Source: Prado023 sp963700395 (GTDB taxonomy: Bacteria; Actinomycetota; Actinomycetes; S36-B12; CAIYMF01). Taken from it: a DNA stretch of 64,000 bases. This document shows positions 1 through 8,897 of the stretch, piece by piece (position 1 is the stretch's first letter; every line of letters begins with the position of its first letter). Under the pieces are notes generated by a model, which was given only the letters and a program-made list of their open reading frames with translations, was not told where the DNA came from and searched no databases. The position numbers and the translations under genes are program-made. The stretch spans positions 186,001 through 250,000 of the forward strand of contig CAVOXI010000001.1 of NCBI GenBank assembly GCA_963700395.1, read 5' to 3'.

Positions 1-623
1 AGCGTTCCGGCGAGGTGGTCGCCACGTTGCGCGGCGCTCGCGCCCTGCGTGGCACGTTCCACATGGGCCCCGTCGACCTGCAGGTCGACCGCGGTGACAC
101 CGTCGTCATCACCGGTGCCAACGGGTCGGGCAAGTCCACGTTGCTCGCCATGCTGCTGGGTGAGGTCCCGTTGGAGTCCGGGCACCACAGCCTCGGTGCG
201 CGGGTCGTGATCGGACGCGTCGACCAGTCGCGGGTCCCCGCCGATCCGGCCCTCACGCTCTGGGACGCCATGACCTCGCAGCTGGCCGGCATGCCCGAGG
301 CCGAGGTGCGCGCGCTGTTGGCCAAGTTCGGCCTGGGCGCCGATCGGCTGGACGTCCCGGCGGGGCTGCTGTCGCCCGGGGAGCGGACACGCGCCGGGCT
401 GGCCGTCATCGGATCGCGGGGGGCGAACGTGCTGGTCATGGACGAGCCAACGAACCACCTCGACCTGCCGGCGATCGAGCAGGTGGAGGCCGCCCTGGAC
501 CAGTTCGAGGGCACCATCCTGCTGGTCAGCCACGACCGGCGGCTCATCGACCACGTGTCCCGGCAGGGTCGCGCGGTGCGCCGGCTCGCCGTGCATGCCG
601 GCCGCGTGGCTGAGGTCGGTTGA
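1..623 (+). CDS. ABC-F family ATP-binding protein, C-terminal part (cut by window edge)
   Basis: This is the second nucleotide-binding domain of a soluble ABC-F ATPase. The reading frame is open from the left edge, so the N-terminal cassette and linker lie outside the window. Visible in order are a Walker A (GANGSGKST, about nt 114-140), an ABC signature in the degenerate form LSPGER, a Walker B (VLVMDEPTNHLDL) and the H-loop (LLVSHDR). The PTNHLD wording is typical of ABC-F proteins, which act on ribosomes as translation factors or antibiotic-protection proteins and have no membrane domain. The substrate class cannot be decided from this half. Confidence 0.88.
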   Translation, partial: RSGEVVATLRGARALRGTFHMGPVDLQVDRGDTVVITGANGSGKSTLLAMLLGEVPLESGHHSLGARVVIGRVDQSRVPADPALTLWDAMTSQLAGMPEAEVRALLAKFGLGADRLDVPAGLLSPGERTRAGLAVIGSRGANVLVMDEPTNHLDLPAIEQVEAALDQFEGTILLVSHDRRLIDHVSRQGRAVRRLAVHAGRVAEVG

Positions 624-687
624 TGCGGTGTCCGGACCCGCATCCGGTATACGGTGACGGCTTGCGACGGTCGGCGAGAGGTGGACG

Positions 688-1443
688 GTGGGCACCAAGA
701 CGCTCTTCATGAACCTCGGCGTCTCCTACCGGGTGGCCGAGGTCATCCTGTGGCCCCCCTTCATGGCGCTGACCCGCCGGGACTGGCGTGGCACGGAGAA
801 CCTGGGCACGCACGGCGAGGGCATCATCGTCGCGCCCAACCACATCTCGTTCCTGGACCCCCTGGTGATGGCCCACTTCCTGCACGACAACGGCCGGCCG
901 CCGCGGTTCATGGGCAAGCAGTCGGTCTTCGAGATCCCGCTGGCGGGGCAGCTGATCCGCGGCGCGGGGCAGATCCCGGTCTCCCGGGACAAGGACCCGC
1001 ACAAGGCGCTGGCCGCCGCCGAGGCCGCGGTCCGCAGTGGTGAGTGCCTGGTCATGTACCCCGAGGGCACCATCACCCGGGACCCCGACACGTGGCCCAT
1101 GTCAGGGAAGACGGGAGCGCTGCGCATCGCCCTCGAGACCGGGGCACCGCTGGTCCCGGTGGCGCAGTGGGGGGCGAACAGGATCATGCCCCCGTACACC
1201 ACGCAGATGCACGTGCTGCCCCCGAAGACGATCCAGGTCACGGCCGGCCCGCCGCTGGACATCGAGGACCTGCGGGGACGGCCCCTCACGAAGGCCGTGC
1301 TCGAGGAGGGCACCGACCGGTTGATGGATGCCATCACCGGCCTGCTGGAGGAGATCCGTGGCGAGAGGGCCCCGGCTCAGCGACTTGATTGGGCAGCCGA
1401 GCAGAAGCAGCGCGCTGCAGACCAGACCAAGGAGGAGAACTGA
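688..1443 (+). CDS. plsC: 1-acyl-sn-glycerol-3-phosphate acyltransferase (PlsC-like)
   Basis: The 251-residue protein has the acyltransferase HX4D motif (NHISFLD, residues 51-57) and the substrate-binding block YPEGT (about 124-128), so it should acylate lysophosphatidate in phospholipid synthesis at the inner membrane face. It starts at a GTG with a GAGAGG Shine-Dalgarno a few bases upstream. Its stop overlaps the gpsA start (TGATG), so glycerol-3-phosphate supply and its acylation are translationally coupled. The last 30 residues are a charged tail without a recognisable domain. Substrate preference (lysophosphatidate or another lyso-lipid) is inferred from the family. Confidence 0.88.
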   Translation: MGTKTLFMNLGVSYRVAEVILWPPFMALTRRDWRGTENLGTHGEGIIVAPNHISFLDPLVMAHFLHDNGRPPRFMGKQSVFEIPLAGQLIRGAGQIPVSRDKDPHKALAAAEAAVRSGECLVMYPEGTITRDPDTWPMSGKTGALRIALETGAPLVPVAQWGANRIMPPYTTQMHVLPPKTIQVTAGPPLDIEDLRGRPLTKAVLEEGTDRLMDAITGLLEEIRGERAPAQRLDWAAEQKQRAADQTKEEN

Positions 1444-2450
1444 TGGCTCGAGTTGCAGTGATGGGTGCGGGTTCCTGGGGCACCGGCTTCGGGATGGTGC
1501 TGTGCGACGCAGGCGGTGACGTGGTCATGTGGGCCAGGGAGCCCGAGGTCGAGGAGTCGATCAACAGCACCCACACCAACGAGATGTTCCACCCCGGGAT
1601 CGCCCTGCCCGAGCAGATGCGGGCGACCGGCGATCCGGCCGAGGCGCTGGCCGGTGCCTCCCTGGTGATCCTGGCCATCCCGGCCCAGACCCTGGCGATG
1701 AACCTGCAGGCGTGGCGTGAGCTGCTGGAGCCCGATGCCGTGGTCGTGTCCCTGATGAAGGGCATCGAGCTGGGGACGATGCGTCGGATGAGCGAGGTCA
1801 TCGCCCAGGACGGCGGGATCCCCCCGGAGCGGGTCGCGGTCGTCTCGGGGCCGAACCTCGCGCGGGAGATCGCCCAGCGCGCACCCGCCGCGACGACCGT
1901 CGCCTGCCCGGACGAGGCCTCGGCGCGTCGCCTGCAGGAGGCCTGCACCACCAACTACTTCCGGCCCTACTGGACCACCGACGTCGTGGGTGCGGAGATC
2001 GGCGGCTCGGTGAAGAACGTCATCGCGCTCGCGAACGGCATGGCTGTGGGCCTCGGGTACGGGGCGAACTCGCAGGCCTCGCTGATCACCCGCGGCCTGG
2101 CTGAGATGTCCCGGATCGGCGTGGCCCTGGGCGCCAACCCCATGACCTTCCTGGGCCTGGCCGGCATGGGCGACCTGATCGCCACGTGCTCCTCGCCGCT
2201 GTCGCGCAACCGCACGTTCGGTGAGAACCTCGGCAAGGGCCTGACCGTGGACGAGACGATCGCCGTGACCAAGCAGACCTGTGAGGGCGTCAAGTCCTGC
2301 CTTCCGATCCTCGAGCTCGGGCGCTCGCACGGTGTCGAGATGCCGATCACGGAGCAGGTCGTCCAGGTGGTGCACCACGGGATGGCGGCCTCCGACATGC
2401 TCGGCGCGCTGATGGGACGTGAGACGAAGCCGGAGATGGGTGCGGAGTAG
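1443..2450 (+). CDS. gpsA: NAD(P)-dependent glycerol-3-phosphate dehydrogenase
   Basis: GpsA reduces dihydroxyacetone phosphate to sn-glycerol-3-phosphate for phospholipid synthesis. The 335-residue protein has the N-terminal Rossmann motif GAGSWG (residues 8-13), the conserved SLMKGIE segment and the catalytic-lysine region IGGSVKNVIALA, followed by the helical C-terminal domain with SPLSRNR. The ATG overlaps the plsC stop by one base and has a strong AAGGAGG upstream inside plsC, which decides the start over an upstream in-frame codon. Length and motifs are normal for the family. Confidence 0.96.
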   Translation: MARVAVMGAGSWGTGFGMVLCDAGGDVVMWAREPEVEESINSTHTNEMFHPGIALPEQMRATGDPAEALAGASLVILAIPAQTLAMNLQAWRELLEPDAVVVSLMKGIELGTMRRMSEVIAQDGGIPPERVAVVSGPNLAREIAQRAPAATTVACPDEASARRLQEACTTNYFRPYWTTDVVGAEIGGSVKNVIALANGMAVGLGYGANSQASLITRGLAEMSRIGVALGANPMTFLGLAGMGDLIATCSSPLSRNRTFGENLGKGLTVDETIAVTKQTCEGVKSCLPILELGRSHGVEMPITEQVVQVVHHGMAASDMLGALMGRETKPEMGAE

Positions 2451-2451
2451 G

Positions 2452-2457
2452 TAGCCT
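2452..2457 (+). promoter_or_regulatory. -10 element (TAGCCT), leaderless promoter
   Basis: TAGCCT ends 7 nt before the ATG at 2465. The spacing puts the transcription start on the start codon, and there is no good Shine-Dalgarno. The element lies directly behind the gpsA stop codon. Confidence 0.5.
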
Positions 2458-2464
2458 TCGACGC

Positions 2465-3337
2465 ATGATCACCAGACGCGTCCTCGCAAGCGTGGTCCTC
2501 TGCCTGTCCATGGCGGCGACATCAGGCCCGGCAGTCGCCGACGACGCGACCCAGCAGTCGGAGGTCGGTGCCGTGGCGGTCGCCGCGGGGGTCCGCGGCG
2601 CGGACATCTCCTGGCCGAACTGCCCGAAGGGGATGGGCGTTCCGGGGCGGCGGACCCAGGGCCTGCCACTGCCCACGAGCGCGGCGCGGTTCTTCGTGGT
2701 CGGGCTGACCAACGGGCGGGCGTTCACGCGCAACCCGTGCCTGGCGACGCACCTGCAGGTCGCGGCAGCACGGGGCGTTCCCGTCTCCGCGTACACGATG
2801 CTGAGCTACCCCAACGCCGCTGAGCGCGCCGCGCACGGCTCGTCGGGGCCCTTCGGCACGGCGACCTATGCGGATCGGATCGCGAACGTCGGGTACGCGC
2901 AGGCCGCCTTCGCCCTGGACACCATGGCCGCGGCGCGGTTCACGTCGCCCTTCGTGTGGATCGACGTGGAGCCGCGAGCCGAGCGACGGTGGTCGCGCAC
3001 GACGGCCAACAACCAGGCGCTGATCCGCGGCGCCCTGCGGGCCGCCGAGGACCGCGGGATCGGCTCGGGCATCTACACCTACGCCCTCGCCTGGCGCCAG
3101 ATCACCGGCGGCATGCTCCTCGATGTCCCGCTGTGGGCACCGGGGCACTCCCACGCGCGCACCTTCACCGCCCGGATGCGCCAGACCGCGGCGTCGTGCT
3201 CGCGTGTCGGCTTCACGGGCGGCCCCCTGGTGATGACGCAGTGGGTCTGGCGCAACCGGGACCACAACGTGACCTGCCCCGCCGTCGCGGCCGTGGGCAC
3301 GCCGCTGTGGGTCCAGCTCGGGACGCCAGCGACGTAG
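2465..3337 (+). CDS. Secreted GH25-like / DUF1906-like protein
   Basis: The 290-residue protein begins with a Sec signal peptide (MITRRV, hydrophobic stretch, likely cut after AVA near residue 25). The mature part looks like the glycoside-hydrolase-like TIM barrels of secreted actinobacterial proteins. It has ADISWPNCP at the start of the barrel, a strand with FFVVGLTNGRAF, a central FVWIDVEP carrying the acidic D-x-E pair, and GIYTYALAWRQITGG near the end. Cysteines at NPC, SC and TCP could form disulphides. A cell-wall lytic role is only inferred; no catalytic activity can be proven. It sits between gpsA and the cell-wall gene ddl and has its own promoter. Confidence 0.7.
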   Translation: MITRRVLASVVLCLSMAATSGPAVADDATQQSEVGAVAVAAGVRGADISWPNCPKGMGVPGRRTQGLPLPTSAARFFVVGLTNGRAFTRNPCLATHLQVAAARGVPVSAYTMLSYPNAAERAAHGSSGPFGTATYADRIANVGYAQAAFALDTMAAARFTSPFVWIDVEPRAERRWSRTTANNQALIRGALRAAEDRGIGSGIYTYALAWRQITGGMLLDVPLWAPGHSHARTFTARMRQTAASCSRVGFTGGPLVMTQWVWRNRDHNVTCPAVAAVGTPLWVQLGTPAT

Positions 3338-3411
3338 GCGCCCGGGGCGCGACTCACGCGATCAGCGGTCGCGGCCGTCGCGATCACGGCCGCCATCAGG
3401 CTCCGCCGGCG

Positions 3412-4576
3412 TCAGGCTCCGGAGCCGACGACGGAGTCCAGGGCGGCCGACAGGTCCACCCAGAGGTCCTCGACGTCCTCGATGCCGACCGACAGGCGCA
3501 GCAGGCCGTCAGGGACTTCCGCGCTCTCCTCCGGCCAGCGGCGCCGCCGCTCCAGGGTGGATTCGACCCCGCCGAGGCTCGTGGCGTGGACCCAGAGTCG
3601 CGTGGCGTCGGCCACCGCCTCGGCGGCGTCCGCGCCACCGTGGAGCTCCAGGCTGACGATCGCGCCGAAGGCCGTCATCTGCCGGAGGGCCAGCTCATGC
3701 CCGGGGTCCTCGGGGAGGCTCAGGTGCCGGACACGCGCCACGGAGGGGTGCCCTGTGCACCGTGCGGGCGAGATCAGCAGCGTTGGCGCACGCCCGCTCC
3801 CAGCGAAGCGGGAAGGTGCGCAGCCCGCGCAGGGCGAGCCACGCCTCCATCGGCCCGGGGATCCCGCCGCCGAGGACGCGGTTGCGGGTGACCCGCTCGA
3901 CCAGGTCCGCGTCCCGCGCGACGGCGACCCCGAGCAGCACGTCGGAGTGCCCGGCCAGGTACTTCGTGGCGCTGTGCACGACGATGTCCGCCCCGAGGTC
4001 CAGGGCCTTCTGACCCAGGGGCGTGGCGAACGTGGAGTCGACGACGACCACGGCGCCGGCGGCGTGCGCGGCGCCCGCCACTGCGCTGATGTCCACGACC
4101 TCCAGCGTCGGGTTCGTCGGCGTCTCCAGCCACACCAGGGCCGCGCCCGCACACGCCTCGACCAGCGCAGCGGTGCGGGCAGCCACCTCCCGCAGCTCGA
4201 TCCGCCCGGAGCCGTGCCACCGGGCCAGCTGCGCGCGGGTGCCGCTGTACGCGACCGACTGCGAGACCACGACGCCACCCACGGGGACGAGGTCGGCGAC
4301 TGCGGTGATCGCGGCCATCCCGCTCGCGAAGCTGATCGCACGGCATCCGGGGCCCTCGAGGGCGGCGAGGACCTCCTCGAGGGCCGTCCAGGTCGGGTTC
4401 CCGACCCGGGCGTAGGAGACCGGGCCACCGGCGGCGAAGGTCGAGCTGAACACGGCCGGGGCGTTCATCGGAGCGCCCGGGTCCCGGGCCGGTCGGCCCG
4501 CGGCGACGGCGAGGCTGGCCGCCGAAAGCCCGGCGGGGAGGTGGTCCTGGGCTGTGCTGGGGTGATCCTCGGCCAT
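3412..4576 (-). CDS. Cystathionine gamma-synthase/lyase-type PLP enzyme (one frameshift)
   Basis: This PLP-dependent Cys/Met-metabolism enzyme would act in transsulfuration. The pyridoxal-phosphate lysine lies in SATKYLAGHSD (about residue 200), preceded by ETPTNPTLEVVD and the aspartate of VVVDSTFATP. The N-terminal 270 or so residues are in one frame; the conserved end (HPSVARVRHLSLPEDPGHEL onward) continues in the next after one extra base near 3755. Repaired, the protein is about 388 residues, normal for MetB/MetC. It is divergent from ddl with only 42 bp between the starts. Synthase, beta-lyase and gamma-lyase cannot be told apart here. Confidence 0.82.
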
Positions 4577-4584
4577 GCCGCCGC

Positions 4585-4590
4585 AGCCTA
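4585..4590 (-). promoter_or_regulatory. -10 element (TAGGCT) for the PLP enzyme
   Basis: On the minus strand TAGGCT lies 8 nt before the ATG at 4576, which fits a leaderless transcript. It is back-to-back with the ddl promoter. Confidence 0.45.
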
Positions 4591-4605
4591 CCCGCCGCTT
4601 CGCAT

Positions 4606-4611
4606 TAGGGT
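4606..4611 (+). promoter_or_regulatory. -10 element (TAGGGT) for ddl
   Basis: TAGGGT is followed by exactly 7 nt and the GTG at 4619, in frame with ddl. This leaderless geometry is the main reason for choosing that GTG as the ddl start. Confidence 0.55.
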
Positions 4612-4618
4612 CGGTGAC

Positions 4619-5725
4619 GTGGATGAGCAGCGGCGGATCCGGGTGGCAGTGGTCTTCGGCGGGCGCAGCAGCGAGCACGCGATCTCCTGCATCAGCGCGG
4701 GCAGTGTCCTGTCCGCGATCGACCGCACCACCTACGACGTGGTCCCCATCGGGATCACCACCGAGGGCCGGTGGGTGGTGGAGCGCGACGAGCCCGAGCG
4801 GCTGCGGATCACCGACGGGCGGTTGCCGGCGGTGGACGCCACCGGGTCGCACGTGGTGCTCCCCGGGGACCCCACGCACGGCGGGATGGACGTGCGCGCC
4901 GATGCGGGGGTCGGGCTCCTGAACGACGTCGACGTCGTCTTCCCCGTCCTGCACGGGCCCTGGGGCGAGGACGGGACGATCCAGGGGCTGCTGGAGCTCG
5001 CGGGGATCCCCTACGTGGGCTCCGGGGTCTTCGCCTCCGCGGCCGCGATGGACAAGGGGCACATGAAGGCGGTGCTGCTCGCCGCGGGCCTCGAGGTCGG
5101 CCCGTACGAGCTGGTCACGGCCGCCCAGTGGAGCAGCGACCCCGCGGCTGTGATCGATCGGCTCGTGCCGCTGGGGCTGCCCGTGTTCGTCAAGCCGGCG
5201 CGCGCCGGCTCCAGCGTCGGCATCACCCGGGTCACCGACCGTGCCGACCTGCCGGATGCGATCGAGGCTGCCCGCGTCCATGACCCCCGGGTGATCGTGG
5301 AGGCCGGCTTCCTCGGGGTCCGCGAGGTCGAGTGCGGCGTCCTCGACGGCGCGGACGGGCCGCAGGCAAGCGTGTGCGCGGAGATCGTGGTGCGCCCCGG
5401 CCACGACTTCTACGACTTCGAGGCCAAGTACCTCGAGGACGCAGTGGACCTGATCGTCCCGGCCGACCTGCCCGACGAGGTCACGGCCTCCGTGCGGGCG
5501 CAGGCCGTCCGGGCCTTCGACGCGCTGACCTGCGAGGGGCTCGCGCGGGTGGACTTCTTCGTGACCCCCGATGGTCGGGCCATCGTCAACGAGGTCAACA
5601 CGATGCCGGGGTTCACCTCGATCTCGATGTTCCCGAGGATGTGGCAGGCGTCGGGGATGACCTACCGGGATCTCGTGGACCATCTCATCGCCGACGCACT
5701 GCGGCGCGGGACCGGGCTGCGATGA
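4619..5725 (+). CDS. ddl: D-alanine--D-alanine ligase
   Basis: Ddl joins two D-alanines with ATP for peptidoglycan precursors in the cytoplasm. The 368-residue protein opens with VAVVFGGRSSEH and has HGPWGEDGTIQG, the ATP-grasp lysine region FVKPARAGSSVGI, and the Mg-binding end EVNTMPGFTSISMFP with the catalytic Arg/Asn/Glu residues of the family. The start is a GTG placed at a leaderless promoter; other in-frame codons further upstream would run into the divergent PLP-enzyme gene. It overlaps the following acetyltransferase by four bases (ATGA). Confidence 0.95.
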   Translation: MDEQRRIRVAVVFGGRSSEHAISCISAGSVLSAIDRTTYDVVPIGITTEGRWVVERDEPERLRITDGRLPAVDATGSHVVLPGDPTHGGMDVRADAGVGLLNDVDVVFPVLHGPWGEDGTIQGLLELAGIPYVGSGVFASAAAMDKGHMKAVLLAAGLEVGPYELVTAAQWSSDPAAVIDRLVPLGLPVFVKPARAGSSVGITRVTDRADLPDAIEAARVHDPRVIVEAGFLGVREVECGVLDGADGPQASVCAEIVVRPGHDFYDFEAKYLEDAVDLIVPADLPDEVTASVRAQAVRAFDALTCEGLARVDFFVTPDGRAIVNEVNTMPGFTSISMFPRMWQASGMTYRDLVDHLIADALRRGTGLR

Positions 5726-6318
5726 CCGGTGAGCCCGAGCCCGGCCAGGCGCCGGCACGCGCGGTCCTCCCGGATCACATCGACGTGCCCGGGCTGGAGG
5801 TCCGCACCTGGCGGGAGTCCGACGTCCCGGCGCTGGCGAAGGCGATCACCGAGAACCTGGAGCACCTGCGCCCCTTCATGCCCTGGGTCGCCCAGGAGCC
5901 GATGACCCTCGAGGAGCGGGCGCGGCTGGTCGAGGACTGGGAGCGGGAACGCCTCGCCGGTGGAGACGTCCTCTACGGGATCCTCGAGGAGGGGCGGGTC
6001 ATCGGTGGCACCGGTGCGCACACCACCCGGACGAAGGCCGCGGGCGGCATCGAGATCGGGTACTGGCTCTCGGCCGATGCCCAGGGCCGGGGCCTGATGA
6101 CCCGTGTCGTCGGCGTCCTGACCCCTGCGCTGCTGGACGTCCCCGGGATCACCCATGTCGAGATCCGCCACGACGAGGCCAATGTCCGCAGCGCCGCGAT
6201 CCCCCCGCGCTGCGGGTACCGGCTGGTCGGGCGGGAGAGCCGGCCGGTGCAGGCACCGTCCGAGACCGGGACGGGCCTCGTGTGGCGGATCGGCGCAGAA
6301 CCCACGCCGTCGCAGTGA
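5722..6318 (+). CDS. GNAT-family N-acetyltransferase (RimJ/RimL-like)
   Basis: The 198-residue protein has a GNAT fold of the RimJ/RimL type: an N-terminal LEVRTWRESDVPAL strand, a central GIEIGYWLSADAQGRGLMT acetyl-CoA pyrophosphate loop (motif A), and HDEANVRSAAIP ahead of a last strand (GYRLVGRES). It would acetylate an amino group of a protein or small molecule; the substrate is unknown. Its ATG overlaps the ddl stop, so the two are co-transcribed and translationally coupled. Confidence 0.82.
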   Translation: MTGEPEPGQAPARAVLPDHIDVPGLEVRTWRESDVPALAKAITENLEHLRPFMPWVAQEPMTLEERARLVEDWERERLAGGDVLYGILEEGRVIGGTGAHTTRTKAAGGIEIGYWLSADAQGRGLMTRVVGVLTPALLDVPGITHVEIRHDEANVRSAAIPPRCGYRLVGRESRPVQAPSETGTGLVWRIGAEPTPSQ

Positions 6319-6382
6319 CCAGACGCCTCCCTGGGCGTCCCCGGCAGGCGCGAGCGCACCCTGCGATGGAACCATCGCGGTC

Positions 6383-8075
6383 ATGAGCCAATCCCCGATC
6401 TCCGGACACGGTGGCCACCACGTCGTCTCGGCGGCGCGCGCGTACGGCGCCACCACGCTGTTCACCCTCTCGGGTGCCCACATCTTCCCGCTCTACGACG
6501 CCGCGGTGGGCGGCAAGCAGGGCTTCGATGCCGCACCGGACCGCCGGGCCGCCGAGCGTGACGGCGCGGTTCGGCTGCTCGACGTCCGCCACGAGGCGAC
6601 CGCCGTGTTCGCCGCGGAGGCCACCGGCCGGCTGAACCGGACGCCGGGGTTCGCCGCCGTCACCGCGGGACCGGGGGTGACCAACTCGGTGTCGGCACTG
6701 GCATCCGGGCTGTTCAACGGCGCCCCGATGGTGGTCGTCGGCGGTCGAGCACCGGAGGCGCGCTGGGGCTCGGGCTCACTGCAGGAGTTCGACCATCCGG
6801 CGCTGCTCGGCCCGGTCACGAAGGCCGCCTGGACCCTGAAGGACCCGGCCACGATCGGTGCCAGGGCGGCTGAGGCGTTCCGGCTCGCGCTCACCCCGCA
6901 CCGCGGTCCGGTCTTCCTCGACATCCCCATGGACCTCTTCTACTCCGGTGCCACGGCCCCTGCCCCGGCGCCCCTGGCGCCTGCGGTGCGGGTCCCGGAC
7001 GCGGGCGCCCTGGACCGCGCCGCCGAGGTGCTCGCTGCGGCCCGCACCCCCGTCGTGGTCCTGTCCAGCGACGTGTGGGCCTGTCACGCCGAGCAGGAGG
7101 CCGTCGGCCTCGTGGACGAGTTCGCGCTCCCGGTGATCCTCACCGGACTGGGGCGGGGGCTGTTGCCCCCCGGCCATCCCGAGCCTGGTCACCCGCGCAC
7201 GGTCCGCGGCATTCAAGGGCGCCGATGTCGTGGTCGTGGTCGGGGCGCCCCTGGACTTCCGGCTCGGATACGGCATCTTCGGCAGCGCCGCCGCCCCGGC
7301 CAAGGTCATCCACCTCACCGACACCTCCGACCACCGCCGGCCCGACACGGTCGAGGTGGCAGTGCGCGGGGACCTCGCCCTGGTGCTCAGCGGACTGGCT
7401 GAACGGCTGGCCCGAACAGGCACGGCGGCGGCTCGGGAGTGGCCGCAGGCGTTGCGCCATGCCGACCGCGCGGCCCGGGATCGGGACGGTGCCCTGCTGA
7501 CCAGTGACGCTGACCCGATCCATCCGGCGCGCATCTACGGTGAGCTCCTGCCGCGGTTGGCCGACGATGCGGTGACCATCGGCGACGGTGGGGACTTCGT
7601 GTCGTTCGCGGGCAAGTACATCGAGCCCGCGCGACCCGGCTGCTGGCTGGACCCCGGGCCGTTCGGCTGCTTGGGCACCGGACTGGGGTACGCCATCGGC
7701 GCCCGCGTGGCCAGGCCGGACGCCCAGGTCACGCTGCTCCTCGGCGATGGCGCGGCAGGGTTCTCCCTGATGGACGTGGACACCCTGGTGCGCCACGACC
7801 TGCCCGTGGTCATGGTCGTGGGCAACAACTCCGGATGGGGCCTGGAGCGCGGCCCGATGCAGATGCTGCACGGGTACGGGGTGGCGACCGAGCTCGCCCC
7901 GGCAACGCGCTACGACGAGGTGGTGCGGGCGCTCGGCGGTGCCGGTGAGATGGTCACCGACCCGGAGCAGATCGGCCCTGCCCTGGACCGCGCCTACGCC
8001 TCGGGGGTTCCGTACATGGTCAACATCATCACCGACCCGGCAGCGGTCTACCCGCGCTCGACCACCGGGATCTGA
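6383..8075 (+). CDS. ThDP-dependent acetolactate synthase-like enzyme, IlvG type (one frameshift)
   Basis: The protein has the three-domain layout of thiamine-diphosphate enzymes. The N-terminal PYR domain has the catalytic glutamate in VRHEATAVFAAEA and TAGPGVTN; then come a central domain and a C-terminal PP domain with the ThDP/Mg motif LLLGDGAAGFS...GNNSGWG. The GRAPEARWGSGSLQE wording and the overall pattern match, from memory, the mycobacterial IlvG paralogue rather than the biosynthetic IlvB. One surplus base near 7187 (CCC expected as CC) moves the frame; repaired length is about 563 residues. No small regulatory subunit gene is nearby, so a catabolic or lyase role is possible. Confidence 0.78.
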
Positions 8076-8110
8076 TCGCCCCGCCTACAAGGGCGATCAC
8101 GCCCGGTCGC

Positions 8111-8591
8111 TCAGCTGGCTGCCGGGAGGGTCGCCGTGATCGTCGGCGACAGGTCCGCGGCCACCGACGGCGCTGGGCCCTGACTCGTGGGCACCGTGAC
8201 CTCGACGTTCGCGGTGCGGCCCACGGACGTCAGCCTCCAGCCGCCGGTCAGGTCCTCGGGCAGCCAGTCGATGCCGTCGACGGTGACCAGCAGCGAGGTG
8301 GCCGACAGCGCCTCTGGCTCGGGGACGCCGCAGCGCACCCCGACGGCGGGGTCGCCGTACGCGGCGGTGAGGTCCGACGTCGGGGGTCACGTCACGGCGC
8401 GGTCCGACTGTGGAGAGCTCCGCGGGCAGCGCTGCGGTGAACTGCGCGCACGCCGCGGCGATGTCAGCAGCCGGGCTGGGGGGTGGCGCAACCCCGACCG
8501 GACGGGCACAGGCGGCCAGCAGCCCCGTGCCCAGGGCCAGGACCGAGAGCAGCGACCCGGACGAACCCCTCAGAGGTTGACCACGGGGCAC
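8111..8591 (-). CDS. DUF3515-type lipoprotein (one frameshift)
   Basis: The start is a GTG overlapping the end of the Lrp-type gene by 22 bp. The N-terminus is a lipoprotein signal with the lipobox LLAAC. The rest, after an extra C in a five-C run near 8385, continues in the neighbouring frame with VRCGVPEP, a feature of the small actinobacterial DUF3515 lipoproteins usually found beside thiL and ddl. Repaired length is about 160 residues. It should be lipid-anchored outside the membrane. Function is unknown. Confidence 0.7.
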
Positions 8592-8803
8592 GTGAGGGTG
8601 CGGGTGATCCCCGGGACCTTCTGGATGCTGGCGACGACCAGGCGTCCGAGGTCATCGATCGACCCGGCCTGGGCCTGGACGATGACGTCGTAGGGACCGG
8701 TCACGTCGTGGGCCACGGTGACGCCGTCGATGGCGCCGATCTCCGCGACCACCGACGGGGCCTTGCCCACCTCGGTCTGGATCAGGATGTAGGCGTGCAC
8801 CAC
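8570..8803 (-). CDS. Stand-alone Lrp/AsnC ligand-binding (RAM) domain protein
   Basis: This 77-residue protein is a bare ACT-like RAM domain of the Lrp/AsnC family. It has VHAYILIQTEVGK, a central VTGPYDVIVQAQ strand and the end IPGITRTLTCPVV-like pattern. It lacks the N-terminal helix-turn-helix, so it cannot bind DNA alone. Such short forms occur in actinobacteria beside thiL and may oligomerise around amino acids or with full-length regulators. Start is a GTG. It overlaps the downstream lipoprotein gene, so the two form one minus-strand unit. Confidence 0.8.
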   Translation of the reverse strand: MVHAYILIQTEVGKAPSVVAEIGAIDGVTVAHDVTGPYDVIVQAQAGSIDDLGRLVVASIQKVPGITRTLTCPVVNL

Positions 8804-8853
8804 GATGCGGGCCTTCCGTCGGGGCCACCCGGGTGCCGGGCAGCACTGAGTTC

Positions 8854-8863
8854 AGACTAGCGT
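8854..8863. promoter_or_regulatory. Overlapping divergent -10 elements between the Lrp-type gene and thiL
   Basis: TAGCGT at 8858-8863 reads toward thiL and TAGTCT at 8854-8859 (minus strand) reads toward the Lrp-type gene. The two -10 boxes share two bases, so only one promoter could be occupied at a time. Confidence 0.4.
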
Positions 8864-8897
8864 GCACACTCGACACAGTGGTGGGAGTGGAGGACCG

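Noticed and set aside
3482..4618. Very long open frame upstream of ddl as an N-terminal extension
   Set aside because: It is the antisense shadow of the PLP enzyme, made open by high GC. The ddl promoter and start lie at 4606-4619.
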